Part shown: positions 14,790-26,680 of the stretch, piece after piece
How the letters are laid out: each line of letters begins with the position of its first letter
How positions within the stretch are numbered: the first letter of the stretch is position 1
Origin: Pseudomonas borbori
Lineage (GTDB): Bacteria > Pseudomonadota > Gammaproteobacteria > Pseudomonadales > Pseudomonadaceae
NCBI RefSeq assembly: GCF_900115555.1
Contig: NZ_FOWX01000019.1
Coordinates: 1-64,000 of the forward strand
DNA length: 64,000 nucleotides
Direction: 5' to 3'
Translations under genes and position numbers: made by a program
The notes under the pieces: generated by a model
What the model saw: only the letters and a program-made list of their open reading frames with translations
Told to the model about the DNA's origin: nothing
Database searches by the model: none

Positions 14790-14988
14790 CAGGCTGCTAG
14801 ATAAATGCAACCAAGGGCTGGCATGCCAGTCCTATGTGGTATGGGTGCTGCGGCTTATGGGCGCCAAAATAAAGGGTTACAGACGGCGTCTGCCAGGGGC
14901 GGGCGTTGTGTAGTAAGTTAGGTCGGTACATAACTGGTCGTCATGCGAAGTGCGCTTCGGCACGGGGCCTGCTTCAGAGGGTAGCTAA

Positions 14989-16911
14989 TTGAACGACATG
15001 GCAAAGAATCTGATCCTGTGGCTGATCATCGCCGCTGTCTTGGTGACGGTGATGAACAATTTCTCCAGCCCGAGCGAGTCCAACAAGCTCAACTACTCGG
15101 AGTTTATCCAGCAGGTTCAGGATGGCGCGGTGCAGCGGGTCACTGTTGATGGTTTCATCATCAGTGGCGTGCGTGGCGATGGTTCGTCCTTCGAGACCGT
15201 GCGCCCGGCGATTCAGGATAACGGCCTGATCAAGGATCTGATCGACAACAACGTGCAGATAATCGGCAAGCAGCCGGAGCAGCAGAGCATCTGGACCCAG
15301 TTGCTGGTAGCCAGCTTCCCGATCCTGGTGATCATCGCGGTGTTCATGTTCTTTATGCGCCAGATGCAGGGCGGTGCCGGCGGCAAGGGCGGGCCCATGA
15401 GCTTCGGCAAGAGCAAGGCGCGCCTGCTCTCGGAAGATCAGGTCAAGACCACTTTCGCTGACGTCGCCGGGTGCGACGAAGCCAAGGAAGAAGTCAGCGA
15501 GCTGGTCGAATTCCTGCGTGATCCGGGCAAGTTCCAGCGCCTCGGCGGGCGTATCCCGCGCGGCGTGTTGATGGTCGGTTCGCCGGGTACCGGCAAGACC
15601 TTGCTGGCCAAGGCGGTTGCTGGTGAGGCCAAGGTGCCGTTCTTCACCATTTCCGGCTCCGACTTCGTCGAGATGTTCGTCGGTGTCGGTGCGTCCCGCG
15701 TGCGCGATATGTTCGAGCAGGCGAAGAAGCATGCACCGTGTATCATCTTCATCGACGAAATCGACGCCGTCGGTCGCCATCGTGGTGCTGGCATGGGTGG
15801 CGGTCACGACGAGCGCGAGCAGACCCTCAACCAGTTGCTGGTGGAGATGGACGGCTTCGAGATGAACGATGGCGTGATCGTCATCGCCGCGACCAACCGC
15901 CCCGACGTACTCGATCCGGCGCTGTTGCGTCCCGGTCGTTTCGACCGTCAGGTGGTGGTCGGTCTGCCGGATATCCGTGGTCGTGAGCAGATTCTCAAGG
16001 TGCACATGCGCAAGGTGCCGATGGGCGAGGATGTCCAGCCGGCGATGATTGCGCGTGGTACGCCGGGCTTCTCCGGTGCCGATCTGGCCAACCTGGTCAA
16101 CGAGGCCTCGTTGTTTGCCGCGCGTGCCGGCAAGCGCCTGGTCGAGATGAAGGAATTCGAGCTGGCCAAGGACAAGATCATGATGGGCGCCGAGCGCAAA
16201 TCCATGGTCATGTCGGACAAGGAAAAGCTCAACACGGCGTTCCACGAAGCCGGTCATGCCATTGTCGGGCGTCTGGTGCCCGAGCATGATCCGGTCTATA
16301 AGGTGTCGATCATTCCTCGCGGACGGGCCCTGGGTGTGACCATGTTCCTCCCGGAAGAGGATCGCTACAGCCTGAGCAAGCGCGCCTTGACCAGCCAGAT
16401 CTGCTCGCTGTTCGGTGGTCGTATCGCCGAAGAGATGACCTTGGGCTTCGATGGCGTGACCACTGGGGCCTCGAACGACATCATGCGTGCCACCCAGCTG
16501 GCGCGCAACATGGTGACCAAGTGGGGCTTGTCCGAGAAGCTCGGTCCGCTGATGTATGCCGAGGAGGAGGGCGAGGTTTTCCTTGGGCGCAGCATGGGTA
16601 GCCAGCACACCAATGTCTCGGCCGATACGGCCAGGGTGATCGACCAGGAGGTGCGCAGCATCATCGATCAGTGTTATGGCACCGCCAGGCGCCTGCTGGA
16701 AGAGAATCGCGACAAACTCGACGCCATGGCCGAGGCCTTGATGAAGTACGAAACCATCGATGCCGAGCAGATCGACGACATTATGAATGGCCGTGCCCCG
16801 CGCGAGCCGCGCGACTGGAGCGGTGGTGGCGATGCCGGTATCCCGGTTGCTGGTCTCGATGAAAAGGATCGTCCAGAGAAACCTATCGGCGGTTCTGCTG
16901 TCGAGCATTAA
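14989..16911 (+). CDS. ftsH: ATP-dependent zinc metalloprotease FtsH
   Basis: FtsH is a membrane-anchored AAA+ protease that degrades misfolded membrane proteins and regulators. The product is 640 residues from TTG 14989; ATG 14998 (MAKNLILWL) is an alternative, but GAGGG is better spaced for the TTG. Two membrane segments lie at about 6-25 and 100-122. The Walker A reads GSPGTGKT (about 197-204), with S where P is usual. Also seen are Walker [13 protein letters not shown], the SRH region [20 protein letters not shown], and the zinc motif HEAGH near residue 419. It is followed by folP after 8 bases. Confidence 0.97.
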   Translation: MNDMAKNLILWLIIAAVLVTVMNNFSSPSESNKLNYSEFIQQVQDGAVQRVTVDGFIISGVRGDGSSFETVRPAIQDNGLIKDLIDNNVQIIGKQPEQQSIWTQLLVASFPILVIIAVFMFFMRQMQGGAGGKGGPMSFGKSKARLLSEDQVKTTFADVAGCDEAKEEVSELVEFLRDPGKFQRLGGRIPRGVLMVGSPGTGKTLLAKAVAGEAKVPFFTISGSDFVEMFVGVGASRVRDMFEQAKKHAPCIIFIDEIDAVGRHRGAGMGGGHDEREQTLNQLLVEMDGFEMNDGVIVIAATNRPDVLDPALLRPGRFDRQVVVGLPDIRGREQILKVHMRKVPMGEDVQPAMIARGTPGFSGADLANLVNEASLFAARAGKRLVEMKEFELAKDKIMMGAERKSMVMSDKEKLNTAFHEAGHAIVGRLVPEHDPVYKVSIIPRGRALGVTMFLPEEDRYSLSKRALTSQICSLFGGRIAEEMTLGFDGVTTGASNDIMRATQLARNMVTKWGLSEKLGPLMYAEEEGEVFLGRSMGSQHTNVSADTARVIDQEVRSIIDQCYGTARRLLEENRDKLDAMAEALMKYETIDAEQIDDIMNGRAPREPRDWSGGGDAGIPVAGLDEKDRPEKPIGGSAVEH

Positions 16912-16919
16912 GGATCACG

Positions 16920-17771
16920 ATGTCTGAAGTGCACCATCCGAGCCGGCTGCCTTGTGGCAGCCGGTTTCTTGATTTAACCCGTCCGCAGGTGATGGGTATC
17001 CTCAATGTCACCCCCGACTCCTTCTCCGATGGCGGCCGTTTCGGTCAGCGTGATGCAGCCTTGCGTCATGCCGAGGCTATGTTGCGTGCCGGCGCCAGCC
17101 TGATCGATGTCGGTGGCGAATCCACGCGCCCCGGGGCGCGAGCGGTGTCACCGGTTGAAGAGCTTGAGCGCGTTGCGCCCATTGTCGAGGCCATCGCTGC
17201 CGAGCTGGATGTGATCATCTCGGTGGATACCTCGACGCCTGCAGTGATGCGTGAGACTGCTCGTCTCGGTGCGGGTCTGATCAACGATGTGCGTTCGTTG
17301 CAGCGTGACGGGGCGCTGGATGCCGCGGCCGATAGCGGTTTGCCGGTGTGCCTGATGCACATGCGCGGCGAGCCGACCACCATGCAGCAGAACCCCCGGT
17401 ACGACGACATCTTGAGTGAGGTCCGGGTATTCTTGTCCGAGCGCATGGCCGCTTGCGCCGCGGCAGGGATCGCCGTCGAGCGGCTGATTCTCGACCCCGG
17501 CTTTGGTTTCGCCAAGACCCAGGAGCACAATCTCAGGCTGTTCAAGCATCTGCAGTCGCTGCATGAGTTGGGCCGGCCACTGCTGGTCGGCGTCTCGCGC
17601 AAGAGCATGATCGGACGGGCGCTGAATCGCGAGGTTGGCGAGCGTCTATACGGCAGTCTTGCCCTGGCGGCCTTGGCAATCACTAAAGGGGCGCACATCC
17701 TGCGGGTACATGACGTGCCTGAGACAGTTGATGTGGTGCGTATGCTGGCTGCAGTCGAAGCGGCTGAATAA
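16920..17771 (+). CDS. folP: Dihydropteroate synthase FolP
   Basis: FolP condenses p-aminobenzoate with the pterin pyrophosphate in folate synthesis and is the target of sulfonamides. The product is 283 residues. Conserved loops are visible: [15 protein letters not shown] near residue 21, [37 protein letters not shown] and [10 protein letters not shown]. The AAGGA ribosome site follows the ftsH stop directly, so it probably forms an operon with ftsH and glmM. Confidence 0.97.
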   Translation: MSEVHHPSRLPCGSRFLDLTRPQVMGILNVTPDSFSDGGRFGQRDAALRHAEAMLRAGASLIDVGGESTRPGARAVSPVEELERVAPIVEAIAAELDVIISVDTSTPAVMRETARLGAGLINDVRSLQRDGALDAAADSGLPVCLMHMRGEPTTMQQNPRYDDILSEVRVFLSERMAACAAAGIAVERLILDPGFGFAKTQEHNLRLFKHLQSLHELGRPLLVGVSRKSMIGRALNREVGERLYGSLALAALAITKGAHILRVHDVPETVDVVRMLAAVEAAE

Positions 17772-17791
17772 GTAATCAAGGAATCCTGGTC

Positions 17792-19129
17792 ATGACTAGA
17801 AAATATTTTGGTACCGACGGTATTCGTGGGCGGGTCGGCGAGTTTCCCATCACCCCGGATTTCATGCTCAAGCTTGGTTGGGCGGCCGGCATGGCATTTC
17901 GCAAGCAGGGCAAGTGCAGGATTCTGATCGGCAAGGACACGCGGATTTCCGGTTACATGTTCGAGTCGGCGCTGGAGGCCGGCTTGTCCGCGGCAGGTGC
18001 CGATGTCCTGTTGCTGGGGCCGATGCCGACGCCGGCGATCGCCTACCTGACCCGGACCTTCCATGCCGAGGCGGGTATCGTCATCAGTGCCTCGCACAAT
18101 CCGCATCACGACAACGGCATCAAGTTTTTCTCGGGGCAGGGCACCAAGCTGCCTGACGAGGTCGAACTGATGATCGAGGAGTTGCTCGATGCGCCCATGA
18201 CCGTGGTCGAGTCGGGCCAGTTGGGTAAGGTGTCGCGGATCAACGATGCGGCGGGCCGCTATATCGAGTTCTGCAAGAGCAGTGTGCCGACCAGTACCGA
18301 TTTTGCCGGGCTGAAGATCGTGCTCGATTGCGCCAATGGTGCGGCCTACAAGGTTGCGCCTAGCGTGTTTCGCGAGCTCGGTGCCGTGGTTTCGGTGCTC
18401 TCGGCCCAGCCTGACGGGCTGAATATCAATGACGGCTGCGGCTCTACTCACGTCGAAGCCCTGCAGGCCGCGGTGGTGGCCCAGCAGGCCGATCTGGGCA
18501 TCGCCTTCGATGGTGATGCGGATCGCGTGCTGATGGTTGACCACACCGGTGCCCTGGTCGATGGCGACGAGCTGCTGTTCATCATTGCGCGTGACCTGCA
18601 GGAGCGCGGCAAGCTGCAGGGCGGGGTGGTAGGTACGCTGATGAGCAATCTGGGTCTGGAGCTGGCGCTGGCCGATCTGGGGATTCCCTTTGTCCGCGCC
18701 AAGGTTGGCGATCGCTATGTGGTTGCCGAGTTGCTGGCGCGCAACTGGCAGATGGGTGGGGAGAATTCGGGGCATCTGGTGTGTTTTCAGCACACCACGA
18801 CGGGCGATGCGATCATCGCCGCGCTGCAGGTGCTGCTGGCGCTCAAGCGCCGTGAGCAGAGCTTGGCAGAGGCGCGGCAGGGGTTGCGCAAGTGTCCGCA
18901 GGTGCTGGTCAACGTGCGTTTTGCCGGCGGCGTCGATCCGCTCGAGCACCCGGCGGTGCGCGATGCCAGTGCACGGGTGACCGAGCAGATGGCGGGTCGT
19001 GGGCGGGTGCTGCTGCGCAAGTCCGGTACCGAGCCGTTGGTGCGGGTGATGGTCGAGGGCGACGATGAAACCCAGGTACGCGGCTATGCCGATGAATTGG
19101 CTAAGGTTGTTGCTGAAGTCTGTGTTTGA
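17792..19129 (+). CDS. glmM: Phosphoglucosamine mutase GlmM
   Basis: GlmM converts glucosamine-6-phosphate to glucosamine-1-phosphate for UDP-GlcNAc, and so for peptidoglycan and LPS. The product is 445 residues. The phosphoserine loop is in [17 protein letters not shown] near residue 100. The metal loop DGDADR, the sugar-binding GGENSGHL and the phosphate-binding [14 protein letters not shown] are all present. An AAGGA site precedes the ATG by 8 bases. It follows folP, as in E. coli. Confidence 0.97.
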   Translation: MTRKYFGTDGIRGRVGEFPITPDFMLKLGWAAGMAFRKQGKCRILIGKDTRISGYMFESALEAGLSAAGADVLLLGPMPTPAIAYLTRTFHAEAGIVISASHNPHHDNGIKFFSGQGTKLPDEVELMIEELLDAPMTVVESGQLGKVSRINDAAGRYIEFCKSSVPTSTDFAGLKIVLDCANGAAYKVAPSVFRELGAVVSVLSAQPDGLNINDGCGSTHVEALQAAVVAQQADLGIAFDGDADRVLMVDHTGALVDGDELLFIIARDLQERGKLQGGVVGTLMSNLGLELALADLGIPFVRAKVGDRYVVAELLARNWQMGGENSGHLVCFQHTTTGDAIIAALQVLLALKRREQSLAEARQGLRKCPQVLVNVRFAGGVDPLEHPAVRDASARVTEQMAGRGRVLLRKSGTEPLVRVMVEGDDETQVRGYADELAKVVAEVCV

Positions 19130-19193
19130 TTAGCTTGCCAGTCCAGGTGCTGTTGGGTAACATCTGCGCCCTCTTTGACCGATGAGGTAAGGC

Positions 19194-19949
19194 ATGCGTC
19201 GCCCCCTGGTAGCTGGTAACTGGAAAATGCACGGTACCCGCGCCAGTGTCGCAGAGCTGATCAACGGTTTGCGTCGGCAGGTGTTGCCTGCTGATGTCGA
19301 GGTTGCAGTCTTTCCCTCCTGTTTGCATATCGTCCAGGTTCTGGAAGGTCTGGCTGACAGGGTGGCCGAGGTCGGCGCGCAAGATTGTGCGGCCGACCCG
19401 GCTCAGGGGGCTCTGACTGGCGAGGTTGCTGCCAGTCAGTTGCAGGATGCAGGTTGTACCCTGGTGTTGGTGGGGCATTCGGAGCGGCGCTTGCTGCTTG
19501 GTGAGACCGATGCTGATGTGGTGCGCAAGTTTGCAGCTGCGCAGTCTTGTGGTTTGATTCCGCTGTTGTGTGTGGGGGAGACCCTCGAGCAGCGCGAGTC
19601 CGGCAAGACCCTTGAGGTTGTGGGGGCGCAGTTGGCCAGTGTTGTCGATGTGCTGGGTATCGATGTCTTTGCTCGGGCGGTTGTTGCCTATGAGCCGGTC
19701 TGGGCCATTGGCTCGGGTTTGACGGCGTCGCCCGAACAGGCGCAGCAGGTGCATGCCGCTATTCGTGCGCAGCTGGCCGCGCACAGTGCCGAAGTGGCAT
19801 GCACTGTAAGAATTCTATATGGCGGCAGTGTCAAGGCCGCTAATGCAGCCGAGTTGTTCGGTATGCCGGATATCGATGGGGGGCTCGTTGGTGGGGCCTC
19901 TCTGAATGCGGATGAGTTCGGTGCGATTTGTCGCGCCGCAGGAAGCTGA
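19194..19949 (+). CDS. tpiA: Triosephosphate isomerase
   Basis: TpiA interconverts dihydroxyacetone phosphate and glyceraldehyde-3-phosphate. The product is 251 residues. Lys is in GNWKMHGT near residue 12, the catalytic His in LVGHSERR, and the catalytic Glu in [11 protein letters not shown]. The phosphate loop is in [12 protein letters not shown] and GGLVGGASL. secG starts four bases after its stop, so the two genes share a transcript. Confidence 0.97.
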   Translation: MRRPLVAGNWKMHGTRASVAELINGLRRQVLPADVEVAVFPSCLHIVQVLEGLADRVAEVGAQDCAADPAQGALTGEVAASQLQDAGCTLVLVGHSERRLLLGETDADVVRKFAAAQSCGLIPLLCVGETLEQRESGKTLEVVGAQLASVVDVLGIDVFARAVVAYEPVWAIGSGLTASPEQAQQVHAAIRAQLAAHSAEVACTVRILYGGSVKAANAAELFGMPDIDGGLVGGASLNADEFGAICRAAGS

Positions 19950-19953
19950 CAAG

Positions 19954-20334
19954 ATGCTGGAAACAGGCGTAGTGGTTTTTCATCTGCTGGGTGCAATCGG
20001 TGTGGTTGCGCTGGTTTTGCTGCAGCAGGGCAAGGGTGCCGATGCGGGGGCTTCTTTTGGTTCTGGTGCTTCTGCTACCGTTTTCGGTAGCCAAGGTTCC
20101 TCTACCTTTTTGAGTCGCGTTACTGCTATACTCGCCACCGCTTTTTTCATAACTAGCTTGGGCTTGGCGTTCTTTGCTAAAGAAAAGGCTGATGCGCTGA
20201 GTCAGGTTGGTTTGCCTGATCCGGCGGTGTTGGAAGTGCAGCAGGCTGCGCCCGCTGTTGAAGATGTACCCGTGCTCGAAGAGCAAAAGCCGGCTGTCGA
20301 AGCGGCTGATGTGCCTCAGGCTCCAGAGCAGTAA
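19954..20334 (+). CDS. secG: Protein-export membrane protein SecG
   Basis: SecG is the small accessory subunit of the SecYEG translocon. The product is 126 residues when started at ATG 19954 ([18 protein letters not shown]). That start follows the tpiA stop directly; the open frame extends further upstream only inside tpiA. Two membrane helices are visible (about 3-21 and 53-72), with the conserved [19 protein letters not shown] between them. The C-terminal tail is acidic and rich in A, P, E and V. tRNA genes follow. Confidence 0.95.
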   Translation: MLETGVVVFHLLGAIGVVALVLLQQGKGADAGASFGSGASATVFGSQGSSTFLSRVTAILATAFFITSLGLAFFAKEKADALSQVGLPDPAVLEVQQAAPAVEDVPVLEEQKPAVEAADVPQAPEQ

Positions 20335-20359
20335 CAAGCAGTACGCAACACGTGATTTT

Positions 20360-20445
20360 GCCGAGGTGGTGGAATTGGTAGACACGCTACCTTGAGGTGG
20401 TAGTGGCCATAGGCTGTAGGGGTTCGAGTCCCCTCCTCGGTACCA
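20360..20445 (+). tRNA. tRNA-Leu (anticodon GAG)
   Basis: The 86-base gene has acceptor arms GCCGAGG and CCTCGGT and an encoded CCA. The anticodon stem is CTACC/GGTAG with loop TTGAGGT, giving anticodon GAG. It has the long variable arm of leucine tRNAs and a GGTTCGAGTCC T-arm. It lies between secG and the rimP operon, the known Pseudomonas position. Confidence 0.97.
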
Positions 20446-20455
20446 ATTTACAAGC

Positions 20456-20480
20456 AAGCCCGCAGTATGCGGGCTTTCTT
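20456..20480 (+). terminator. Terminator after tRNA-Leu
   Basis: AAGCCCGCA-GTA-TGCGGGCTT is a perfect 9-bp stem followed by TCTTGTT. It lies 11 bases after the tRNA CCA end. Confidence 0.85.
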
Positions 20481-20542
20481 GTTGCTGAAGCGTTGGTTGA
20501 CCCTCGTGTGGGTTCGGCCGTATACTTCGGCCCCAGCTTTGA

Positions 20543-20619
<77 letters not shown>

Positions 20620-20629
20620 GCAGCAGCGG

Positions 20630-20651
20630 AGCCCCTTTTCAGGGGCTTTTT
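20630..20651 (+). terminator. Terminator after tRNA-fMet
   Basis: AGCCCC and GGGGCT arms are followed by TTTTT, about 10 bases downstream of the tRNA. Partial read-through would feed the rimP operon, as known for metY in E. coli. Confidence 0.85.
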
Positions 20652-20698
20652 GCTAGCTGGGAGACAGGTTTGCCGGCCTTTAGAGGCCGGTTGAAGGG

Positions 20699-20719
20699 AT
20701 GGGCGTTTCGCCCATTTTT
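20699..20719 (+). terminator. Second terminator/attenuator in the rimP leader
   Basis: ATGGGCG-TTT-CGCCCAT is a perfect 7-bp stem followed by TTTT. It lies 30 bases before rimP, after another stem (GCCGGCC/GGCCGG) at about 20672-20690. The tandem arrangement suggests attenuation or processing in the operon leader. Confidence 0.8.
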
Positions 20720-20748
20720 CATTTGCACAGCATGCGCGAGGGGCTCAG

Positions 20749-21207
20749 GTGTCGAGCAAGCTAGAACAGTTGCAGGCCTTGGTGGCCCCGGTAGTCGAAG
20801 CACTCGGCTATGAATGCTGGGGTGTCGAGTTCCTGTCGCAAGGGCGGCATTCTTTGCTGCGAATTTATATCGATCATGCCAATGGCGTTCTCATCGAAGA
20901 TTGCGAGAAGGTCAGTCGGCAGATCAGTGGTGTCCTCGATGTCGAAGACCCGATCAGCGCGGAATACACCCTGGAGGTGTCTTCGCCCGGCATGGATCGG
21001 CCGCTGTTCACGTTGCAGCAGTTCGCCAGTCATGCCGGCGAGCAGGTGAAAATCAAGCTGCGTTCGCCTTTCGAGGGGCGCCGCAACTTTCAAGGTCTCC
21101 TTCGCGGCGTGGAGGAACAGGACGTGGTGGTGCAGGTGGATGACCATGAGTTTCTGTTGCCGATCGACATGATCGATAAGGCCAATATTATCCCCAGGTT
21201 TGATTGA
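20749..21207 (+). CDS. rimP: Ribosome maturation factor RimP
   Basis: RimP is needed for 30S assembly. The product is 152 residues from a GTG start after a GAGGGGCTCAG ribosome site. The N-terminal alpha/beta domain shows [24 protein letters not shown], and the C-terminal SH3-like domain begins after SSPGMDRPL. It is the first gene of the operon with nusA and infB. Two terminator-like hairpins in front may tune its entry from metY. Confidence 0.96.
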   Translation: MSSKLEQLQALVAPVVEALGYECWGVEFLSQGRHSLLRIYIDHANGVLIEDCEKVSRQISGVLDVEDPISAEYTLEVSSPGMDRPLFTLQQFASHAGEQVKIKLRSPFEGRRNFQGLLRGVEEQDVVVQVDDHEFLLPIDMIDKANIIPRFD

Positions 21208-21254
21208 GACGCGGATCCCGCGGATCCAATGGATTGCGAAAGGCGAGGCGTACG

Positions 21255-22736
21255 ATGAGCAAAGAAGTACTGCTGGTTGTTGAGTCGGTGTCCAACGAAA
21301 AGGGCGTACCGGCTAGCGTGATATTCGAGGCGCTGGAATTGGCTTTGGCCACTGCCACCAAAAAGCGTTTTGAAGACGAAGTCGAGTTGCGTGTGGCGAT
21401 CAATCGCCAGACCGGCAACTACGAAACTTTCCGTTGCTGGACAGTGGTCGAAGAAGCCGATTTCGATGACCCTGCGCATCAAGTTACCGTTGATATGCCA
21501 CGGGCGATCGAAGCCAATGCGAAAGTCGGCGATGTACTCGAGGAAAAGATCGAGTCCATCGAGTTCGGTCGCATTGCTGCGCAAACCGCCAAGCAAGTCA
21601 TCGTGCAGAAGGTTCGCGAGGCCGAGCGTGCTCAGGTGGTTGAAGCCTACCGTGAGCGCTTGGGCGAAATCATCTCCGGCACTGTGAAAAAGGTGACTCG
21701 CGATAATGTGATCATCGACTTGGGCAATAATGCCGAGGCGTTGTTGGCGCGTGAGGACATCATTTCGCGCGAGACTTTCCGCGTGGGTGCCCGGGTTCGT
21801 GCCCTGCTCAAGGAGATTCGTACCGAGAGTCGTGGTCCGCAGCTGATTCTCTCGCGCACCGCGCCGGAAATGCTGATCGAATTGTTCCGCATCGAAGTGC
21901 CCGAGATCGCCGAAGAACTTATCGAAGTCATGGCCGCTGCGCGCGATCCTGGCTCGCGGGCCAAATTGGCCGTGCGTTCCAAGGACAAGCGTATCGATCC
22001 GCAAGGTGCCTGCATCGGCATGCGTGGTTCGCGCGTACAAGCAGTATCCGGCGAGTTGGCCGGCGAACGAGTGGATATCGTGCTGTGGGATGACAATCCC
22101 GCGCAGTTTGTGATCAACGCCATGTCGCCAGCGGAAGTTGCCGCAATCATTGTCGATGAGGATGCCCATGCCATGGACATCGCCGTCGGCGAAGACAACC
22201 TGGCGCAGGCCATTGGCCGTGGCGGTCAGAACGTTCGTTTGGCCAGTCAACTGACTGGCTGGACGCTGAACGTGATGACCGAAGCGGACATTCAGGCCAA
22301 GCAGCAAGCAGAGACCGGCGACATTCTGCAAAATTTCATCGACGAGTTGGAAGTCGATGAAGAGCTGGCCCAGGTGTTGGTCGAAGAAGGCTTTACCAGC
22401 CTGGAAGAAATCGCTTATGTGCCGATGGAAGAGATGCTCAGCATCGATGGTTTCGATGAGGAAATCGTCAGCGAGCTACGGGCACGGGCAAAAGATCGCC
22501 TGTTGACCAAGGCCATCGCCACAGAAGAAAAACTGGCAGACGCCCACCCGGCCGAAGACCTGCTCTCGCTTGAGGGTATGGACAAAGGCTTGGCGCAGGA
22601 GCTGGCAGTACGCGGTGTGGTTACCCGCGAAGACCTGGCCGAGCAGTCGATTGACGACCTGCTCGACATCGACGGCATCGACGCAGAGCGTGCCGGCAAG
22701 CTGATCATGGCCGCCCGAGCCCATTGGTTCGAGTAA
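21255..22736 (+). CDS. nusA: Transcription termination/antitermination factor NusA
   Basis: NusA modulates RNA polymerase pausing, termination and antitermination. The product is 493 residues when started at ATG 21255 ([17 protein letters not shown]). The open frame upstream overlaps rimP and lacks family similarity. Domains run in order: the N-terminal polymerase-binding domain (1-125), S1 (about 135-200), two KH domains ([17 protein letters not shown] and [14 protein letters not shown]), and two acidic C-terminal repeats rich in E, D and L. It is in an operon with rimP and infB. Confidence 0.97.
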   Translation: MSKEVLLVVESVSNEKGVPASVIFEALELALATATKKRFEDEVELRVAINRQTGNYETFRCWTVVEEADFDDPAHQVTVDMPRAIEANAKVGDVLEEKIESIEFGRIAAQTAKQVIVQKVREAERAQVVEAYRERLGEIISGTVKKVTRDNVIIDLGNNAEALLAREDIISRETFRVGARVRALLKEIRTESRGPQLILSRTAPEMLIELFRIEVPEIAEELIEVMAAARDPGSRAKLAVRSKDKRIDPQGACIGMRGSRVQAVSGELAGERVDIVLWDDNPAQFVINAMSPAEVAAIIVDEDAHAMDIAVGEDNLAQAIGRGGQNVRLASQLTGWTLNVMTEADIQAKQQAETGDILQNFIDELEVDEELAQVLVEEGFTSLEEIAYVPMEEMLSIDGFDEEIVSELRARAKDRLLTKAIATEEKLADAHPAEDLLSLEGMDKGLAQELAVRGVVTREDLAEQSIDDLLDIDGIDAERAGKLIMAARAHWFE

Positions 22737-22762
22737 GTTTTACGGCCTGAGGAGAGAAGTGC

Positions 22763-25240
22763 ATGACGCAAGTCACGGTGAAAGAACTGGCCCAAGTGGT
22801 CGACACACCGGTAGAGCGCCTGCTGCAGCAGATGCGTGAGGCGGGTTTGCCGCACAGCAGTGCCGAGCAAGTTGTCACCGATAACGAGAAGCAGGCTTTG
22901 CTTGCCCATCTCAAAAGCAGCCACGGCGTGAAAGCCGAAGAGCCGCGCAAGATTACCTTGCAGCGCAAAACTACCAGCACTCTTCGTGTGGCGGGTAGCA
23001 AGACCATCAGTGTGGAAGTGCGCAAGAAGAAAACCTTCGTCAAGCGCAGTCCTGAAGAGATCGAGGCCGAGAAGCAGCGTGAGCTGGCTGAGCAGCGTGC
23101 GGTCGCCGAAGCGGCGCGGGTGAAGGCTGAAGAAGAAGCCAAGCGCCGCGCGGCTGAGCAAGTCCAGCCGCTGGTCGCGGTCAAGAGCGACGCGGTTGCG
23201 GTTGCGGTCGCGGCACCGGTCGAATTGCCGGTGGTCGCGGCTGTGGTTGAAGAGCGCAAGAAAGACGAGCCGCGCCGTCCCGACAAGCCGCGCAATGAAG
23301 ATGCCGATCGCCGTGGTGAGCGCAAGACCACCCAGCATCGTCCTGCGGTCAAGGAAAAGGCGCCGGCCCCGCGTGTGGCGCCGCGCAGCATCGACGAAGA
23401 AAGCGACAGCCACCGTCGTGGTGGGCGTGGCAAGTCCAAACTGAAGAAGCGCAATCAGCACGGCTTCCAGAGTCCGACCGGTCCGGTCGTGCGTGATGTC
23501 GCCATCGGCGAAACCATCACCGTCGGTGAGTTGGCTCAGCAGATGTCGGTTAAAGCGGCGGAAGTGATCAAATTCATGTTCAAGATGGGCACCCCGGTGA
23601 CCATCAACCAGGTGCTGGATCAGGAAACTGCCCAGTTAATCGCCGAAGAGCTGGGTCACAACGTCAAGCTGGTCAGCGACAACGCCCTGGAAGATCAGTT
23701 GGCCGAGTCGCTGAAGTTCGAAGGCGAGACCTTCGCCCGTGCGCCGGTGGTGACCGTAATGGGCCACGTCGACCACGGCAAGACTTCGCTGCTCGACTAT
23801 ATCCGTCGCGCCAAAGTGGCCGCGGGCGAAGCCGGTGGTATCACTCAGCACATCGGTGCCTACCACGTCGAAACCGATCGCGGCATGGTCACCTTCCTCG
23901 ACACCCCGGGGCACGCGGCCTTTACCGCCATGCGTGCCCGTGGTGCCCAGGCGACCGATATCGTGATTCTGGTGGTGGCGGCGGACGACGGTGTGATGCC
24001 GCAGACCGTCGAAGCCGTTCAGCATGCCAAGGCCGCCGGGGTTCCGTTGGTCGTCGCAGTGAACAAGATCGACAAGCCGGGCGCCGATCTCGATCGCATC
24101 CGCAGCGAGCTTTCGGTTCACGGCGTTACATCCGAAGAGTGGGGCGGTGATACGCCGTTCGTTTCGGTCTCGGCGAAAGTCGGTACCGGCGTCGACGAGT
24201 TGCTCGAGGCCGTCTTGTTGCAAGCCGAAGTGCTCGAGCTGAAGGCCACTCCGTCCGCTCCTGGGCGTGGCGTCGTGGTCGAGTCGCGTCTCGACAAGGG
24301 CCGTGGCCCGGTTGCCACCGTTCTGGTTCAGGACGGTACGCTGCGCCAGGGCGATATGATCCTGGTCGGCTCCAACTACGGTCGTATCCGCGCCATGCTC
24401 GATGAAAATGGCAAGGCCATCAAGGAAGCCGGCCCGTCGATTCCGGTCGAGATCCTCGGCCTGGACGGTACCCCGGAAGCGGGTGACGAGATGAGCGTGC
24501 TGACCGACGAGAAGAAGGCCCGTGAAGTGGCGTTGTTCCGTCAAGGCAAGTTCCGCGAAGTCAAGCTGGCCCGTGCTCACGCCGGCAAGCTCGAGAACAT
24601 CTTCGAGAACATGGGCCAGGAAGAGAAGAAGACGCTCAATATCGTCCTCAAATCCGACGTCCGTGGTTCGCTGGAAGCGCTGCAAGGTTCGCTTAGCGGC
24701 CTGGGTAACGACGAAGTGCAGGTGCGTGTGGTCGGTGGCGGCGTCGGTGGTATCACCGAATCCGATGCCAACCTGGCGCTGGCCTCCAACGCCGTGCTGT
24801 TCGGCTTCAACGTGCGTGCCGATGCCGGTGCGCGCAAGATCGTCGAGCAGGAAGGTCTGGATATGCGTTACTACAACGTGATCTACGACATCATCGAAGA
24901 CGTCAAGAAGGCCCTGACCGGCATGCTCGGCAGCGATGTTCGCGAGAACATCCTGGGTATCGCCGAAGTGCGCGACGTGTTCCGTTCGCCGAAGTTTGGT
25001 GCGATCGCCGGCTGCATGGTGACCGAAGGTATCGTGCACCGTAACCGCCCAATCCGCGTATTGCGTGACGATGTGGTTATCTTCGAGGGCGAACTGGAGT
25101 CCCTGCGCCGCTTCAAGGACGACATGTCCGAGGTGCGTGCCGGCATGGAGTGCGGTATCGGCGTGAAGAGCTACAACGACGTCAAGGTCGGCGACAAGAT
25201 CGAAGTGTTCGAGAAGGTCCAAGTGGCTCGTAGCCTGTAA
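22763..25240 (+). CDS. infB: Translation initiation factor IF-2
   Basis: IF-2 is the GTPase that brings fMet-tRNA to the 30S subunit. The product is 825 residues. The N-terminal IF2N segment (1-55) is followed by a charged region rich in K, E, A and R (about 90-235). The second IF2N part comes next. The G domain has [12 protein letters not shown] near residue 334, DTPGHAAF, and NKIDKPGAD. Domains II-IV follow. It lies 27 bases after nusA. Confidence 0.98.
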   Translation: MTQVTVKELAQVVDTPVERLLQQMREAGLPHSSAEQVVTDNEKQALLAHLKSSHGVKAEEPRKITLQRKTTSTLRVAGSKTISVEVRKKKTFVKRSPEEIEAEKQRELAEQRAVAEAARVKAEEEAKRRAAEQVQPLVAVKSDAVAVAVAAPVELPVVAAVVEERKKDEPRRPDKPRNEDADRRGERKTTQHRPAVKEKAPAPRVAPRSIDEESDSHRRGGRGKSKLKKRNQHGFQSPTGPVVRDVAIGETITVGELAQQMSVKAAEVIKFMFKMGTPVTINQVLDQETAQLIAEELGHNVKLVSDNALEDQLAESLKFEGETFARAPVVTVMGHVDHGKTSLLDYIRRAKVAAGEAGGITQHIGAYHVETDRGMVTFLDTPGHAAFTAMRARGAQATDIVILVVAADDGVMPQTVEAVQHAKAAGVPLVVAVNKIDKPGADLDRIRSELSVHGVTSEEWGGDTPFVSVSAKVGTGVDELLEAVLLQAEVLELKATPSAPGRGVVVESRLDKGRGPVATVLVQDGTLRQGDMILVGSNYGRIRAMLDENGKAIKEAGPSIPVEILGLDGTPEAGDEMSVLTDEKKAREVALFRQGKFREVKLARAHAGKLENIFENMGQEEKKTLNIVLKSDVRGSLEALQGSLSGLGNDEVQVRVVGGGVGGITESDANLALASNAVLFGFNVRADAGARKIVEQEGLDMRYYNVIYDIIEDVKKALTGMLGSDVRENILGIAEVRDVFRSPKFGAIAGCMVTEGIVHRNRPIRVLRDDVVIFEGELESLRRFKDDMSEVRAGMECGIGVKSYNDVKVGDKIEVFEKVQVARSL

Positions 25241-25259
25241 GGCACGAGTTGCAACATGC

Positions 25260-25294
25260 AACGCCCGGCCCTGCTTTTGCTCGGCCGGGCGTTT
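25260..25294 (+). terminator. Hairpin between infB and rbfA
   Basis: AACGCCCGGCC (25260-25270) pairs perfectly with GGCCGGGCGTT (25283-25293). The T-run is short. It may partially terminate transcription or protect infB mRNA, since rbfA continues in the same direction. Confidence 0.7.
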
Positions 25295-25350
25295 GCCGCT
25301 TTTAGGTCCGACGCTTTTCAGAGTGTCGTGGCGAGTGGAAGGTAGTAGAA

Positions 25351-25758
25351 ATGGCCAAAGAATATAGCCGTGCCCAGCGCATCGGCGACCAGATGCAGCG
25401 TGAACTGGCGCAATTGATCCGCATGGAAATCAAGGACCCGCGTCTTGGCGGCCTGGTGACCATCACCGCGGTGGAAGTCAGCCGCGACTCCAGTCATGCC
25501 AAGGTGTTCGTCACCGTAATGGGCGGCGAGCCTGAAGAGGGCGTCGATCGCGTGGCGCAGAGTATCAAGGTACTCAACGACGCCAGCGGTTTCCTGCGCA
25601 TGCAGTTGGGCAAGGCGATGAAGCTGCGTAGCGTGCCCAATTTGCGCTTCCACTACGATGAAAGTGTGGTGCGTGGTGCGCAATTGTCGGCGTTGATCGA
25701 GCGGGCTGTCAGTGAAGACAATGCGCACGGCGATGAAAAAACCAGGGCCGAGGAGTAG
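25351..25758 (+). CDS. rbfA: 30S ribosome-binding factor RbfA
   Basis: RbfA is a cold-shock 30S maturation factor with a KH-type fold. The product is 135 residues. It shows [22 protein letters not shown] near the start, [11 protein letters not shown], and [15 protein letters not shown]. Its stop lies 4 bases before the truB GTG. Confidence 0.96.
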   Translation: MAKEYSRAQRIGDQMQRELAQLIRMEIKDPRLGGLVTITAVEVSRDSSHAKVFVTVMGGEPEEGVDRVAQSIKVLNDASGFLRMQLGKAMKLRSVPNLRFHYDESVVRGAQLSALIERAVSEDNAHGDEKTRAEE

Positions 25759-25762
25759 GCGC

Positions 25763-26680
25763 GTGGCTCAGGTGAAACGTATTCGTCGTCCGGTCGACGG
25801 CATCATCCTGCTGGACAAACCGCGCGGCTTCAGTTCCAACGCGGCGTTGCAGAAAGTGCGCTGGTTGCTCAATGCCGAGAAGGCCGGGCATACCGGCAGT
25901 CTGGACCCCTTGGCCACTGGCGTGTTGCCGCTGTGCTTCGGCGAGGCGACCAAATTCTCCCAGTATCTGCTGGATGCCGACAAGGGCTATGAAACCCTGA
26001 TGCAGCTGGGCGTCACCACCACCACCGCCGATGCCGAAGGCGAAGTCCTGGAGCGTCGGCCGGTGACCGTTGGTCGTGCCGATATCGAGGCCCTGTTGCC
26101 GCGTTTTCGCGGTGAAATCAGCCAGATACCGCCGATGTACTCGGCGCTCAAGCGCGATGGCCAGCCACTGTACAAGCTCGCCCGTGCCGGCGAAGTAGTG
26201 GAGCGCGAGCCGCGTTCTGTTACTATTGCGCGCTTGGAATTACTCAGCTGCGAGGCGGAGCAGGCGCGCCTGGCGGTCGATTGCACGAAAGGCACCTATA
26301 TCCGCACCCTGGTCGAGGATATTGGCCAGTTGCTCGGTTGCGGCGCCCATGTTGCAGAGCTGCGGCGAACCAAGGCGGGTCCATTCGGGCTGGCGCAGAC
26401 GGTTAGCCTGGAAGCGCTGGAACAGGCCCATGCCGAGGGTGGCCATGAAGCTGTCGATCAGTTTCTGCTGCCGGTGGACAGCGGCCTGCAGCACTGGCCG
26501 CTGTTGCAGTTCTCCGAACACAGTTCGTTCTACTGGCTGCAAGGGCAGCCGGTACGCGCACCGGAAGCGCCGAAGTTCGGCATGGTGCGGGTACAGGATC
26601 ACAACGGTCGCTTCATCGGTATCGGTGAAGTGAGCGAAGACGGGCGCATTGCGCCGCGTCGCTTGATTCGGTCGGTATGA
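25763..26680 (+). CDS. truB: tRNA pseudouridine(55) synthase TruB
   Basis: TruB makes pseudouridine 55 in the T-loop of tRNAs. The product is 305 residues when started at GTG 25763 ([20 protein letters not shown]). The frame is open further upstream, but that part overlaps rbfA. The catalytic Asp is in [17 protein letters not shown] near residue 48. The conserved GYE/YxxxMxLG segment and the [19 protein letters not shown] region are present. Confidence 0.96.
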   Translation: MAQVKRIRRPVDGIILLDKPRGFSSNAALQKVRWLLNAEKAGHTGSLDPLATGVLPLCFGEATKFSQYLLDADKGYETLMQLGVTTTTADAEGEVLERRPVTVGRADIEALLPRFRGEISQIPPMYSALKRDGQPLYKLARAGEVVEREPRSVTIARLELLSCEAEQARLAVDCTKGTYIRTLVEDIGQLLGCGAHVAELRRTKAGPFGLAQTVSLEALEQAHAEGGHEAVDQFLLPVDSGLQHWPLLQFSEHSSFYWLQGQPVRAPEAPKFGMVRVQDHNGRFIGIGEVSEDGRIAPRRLIRSV

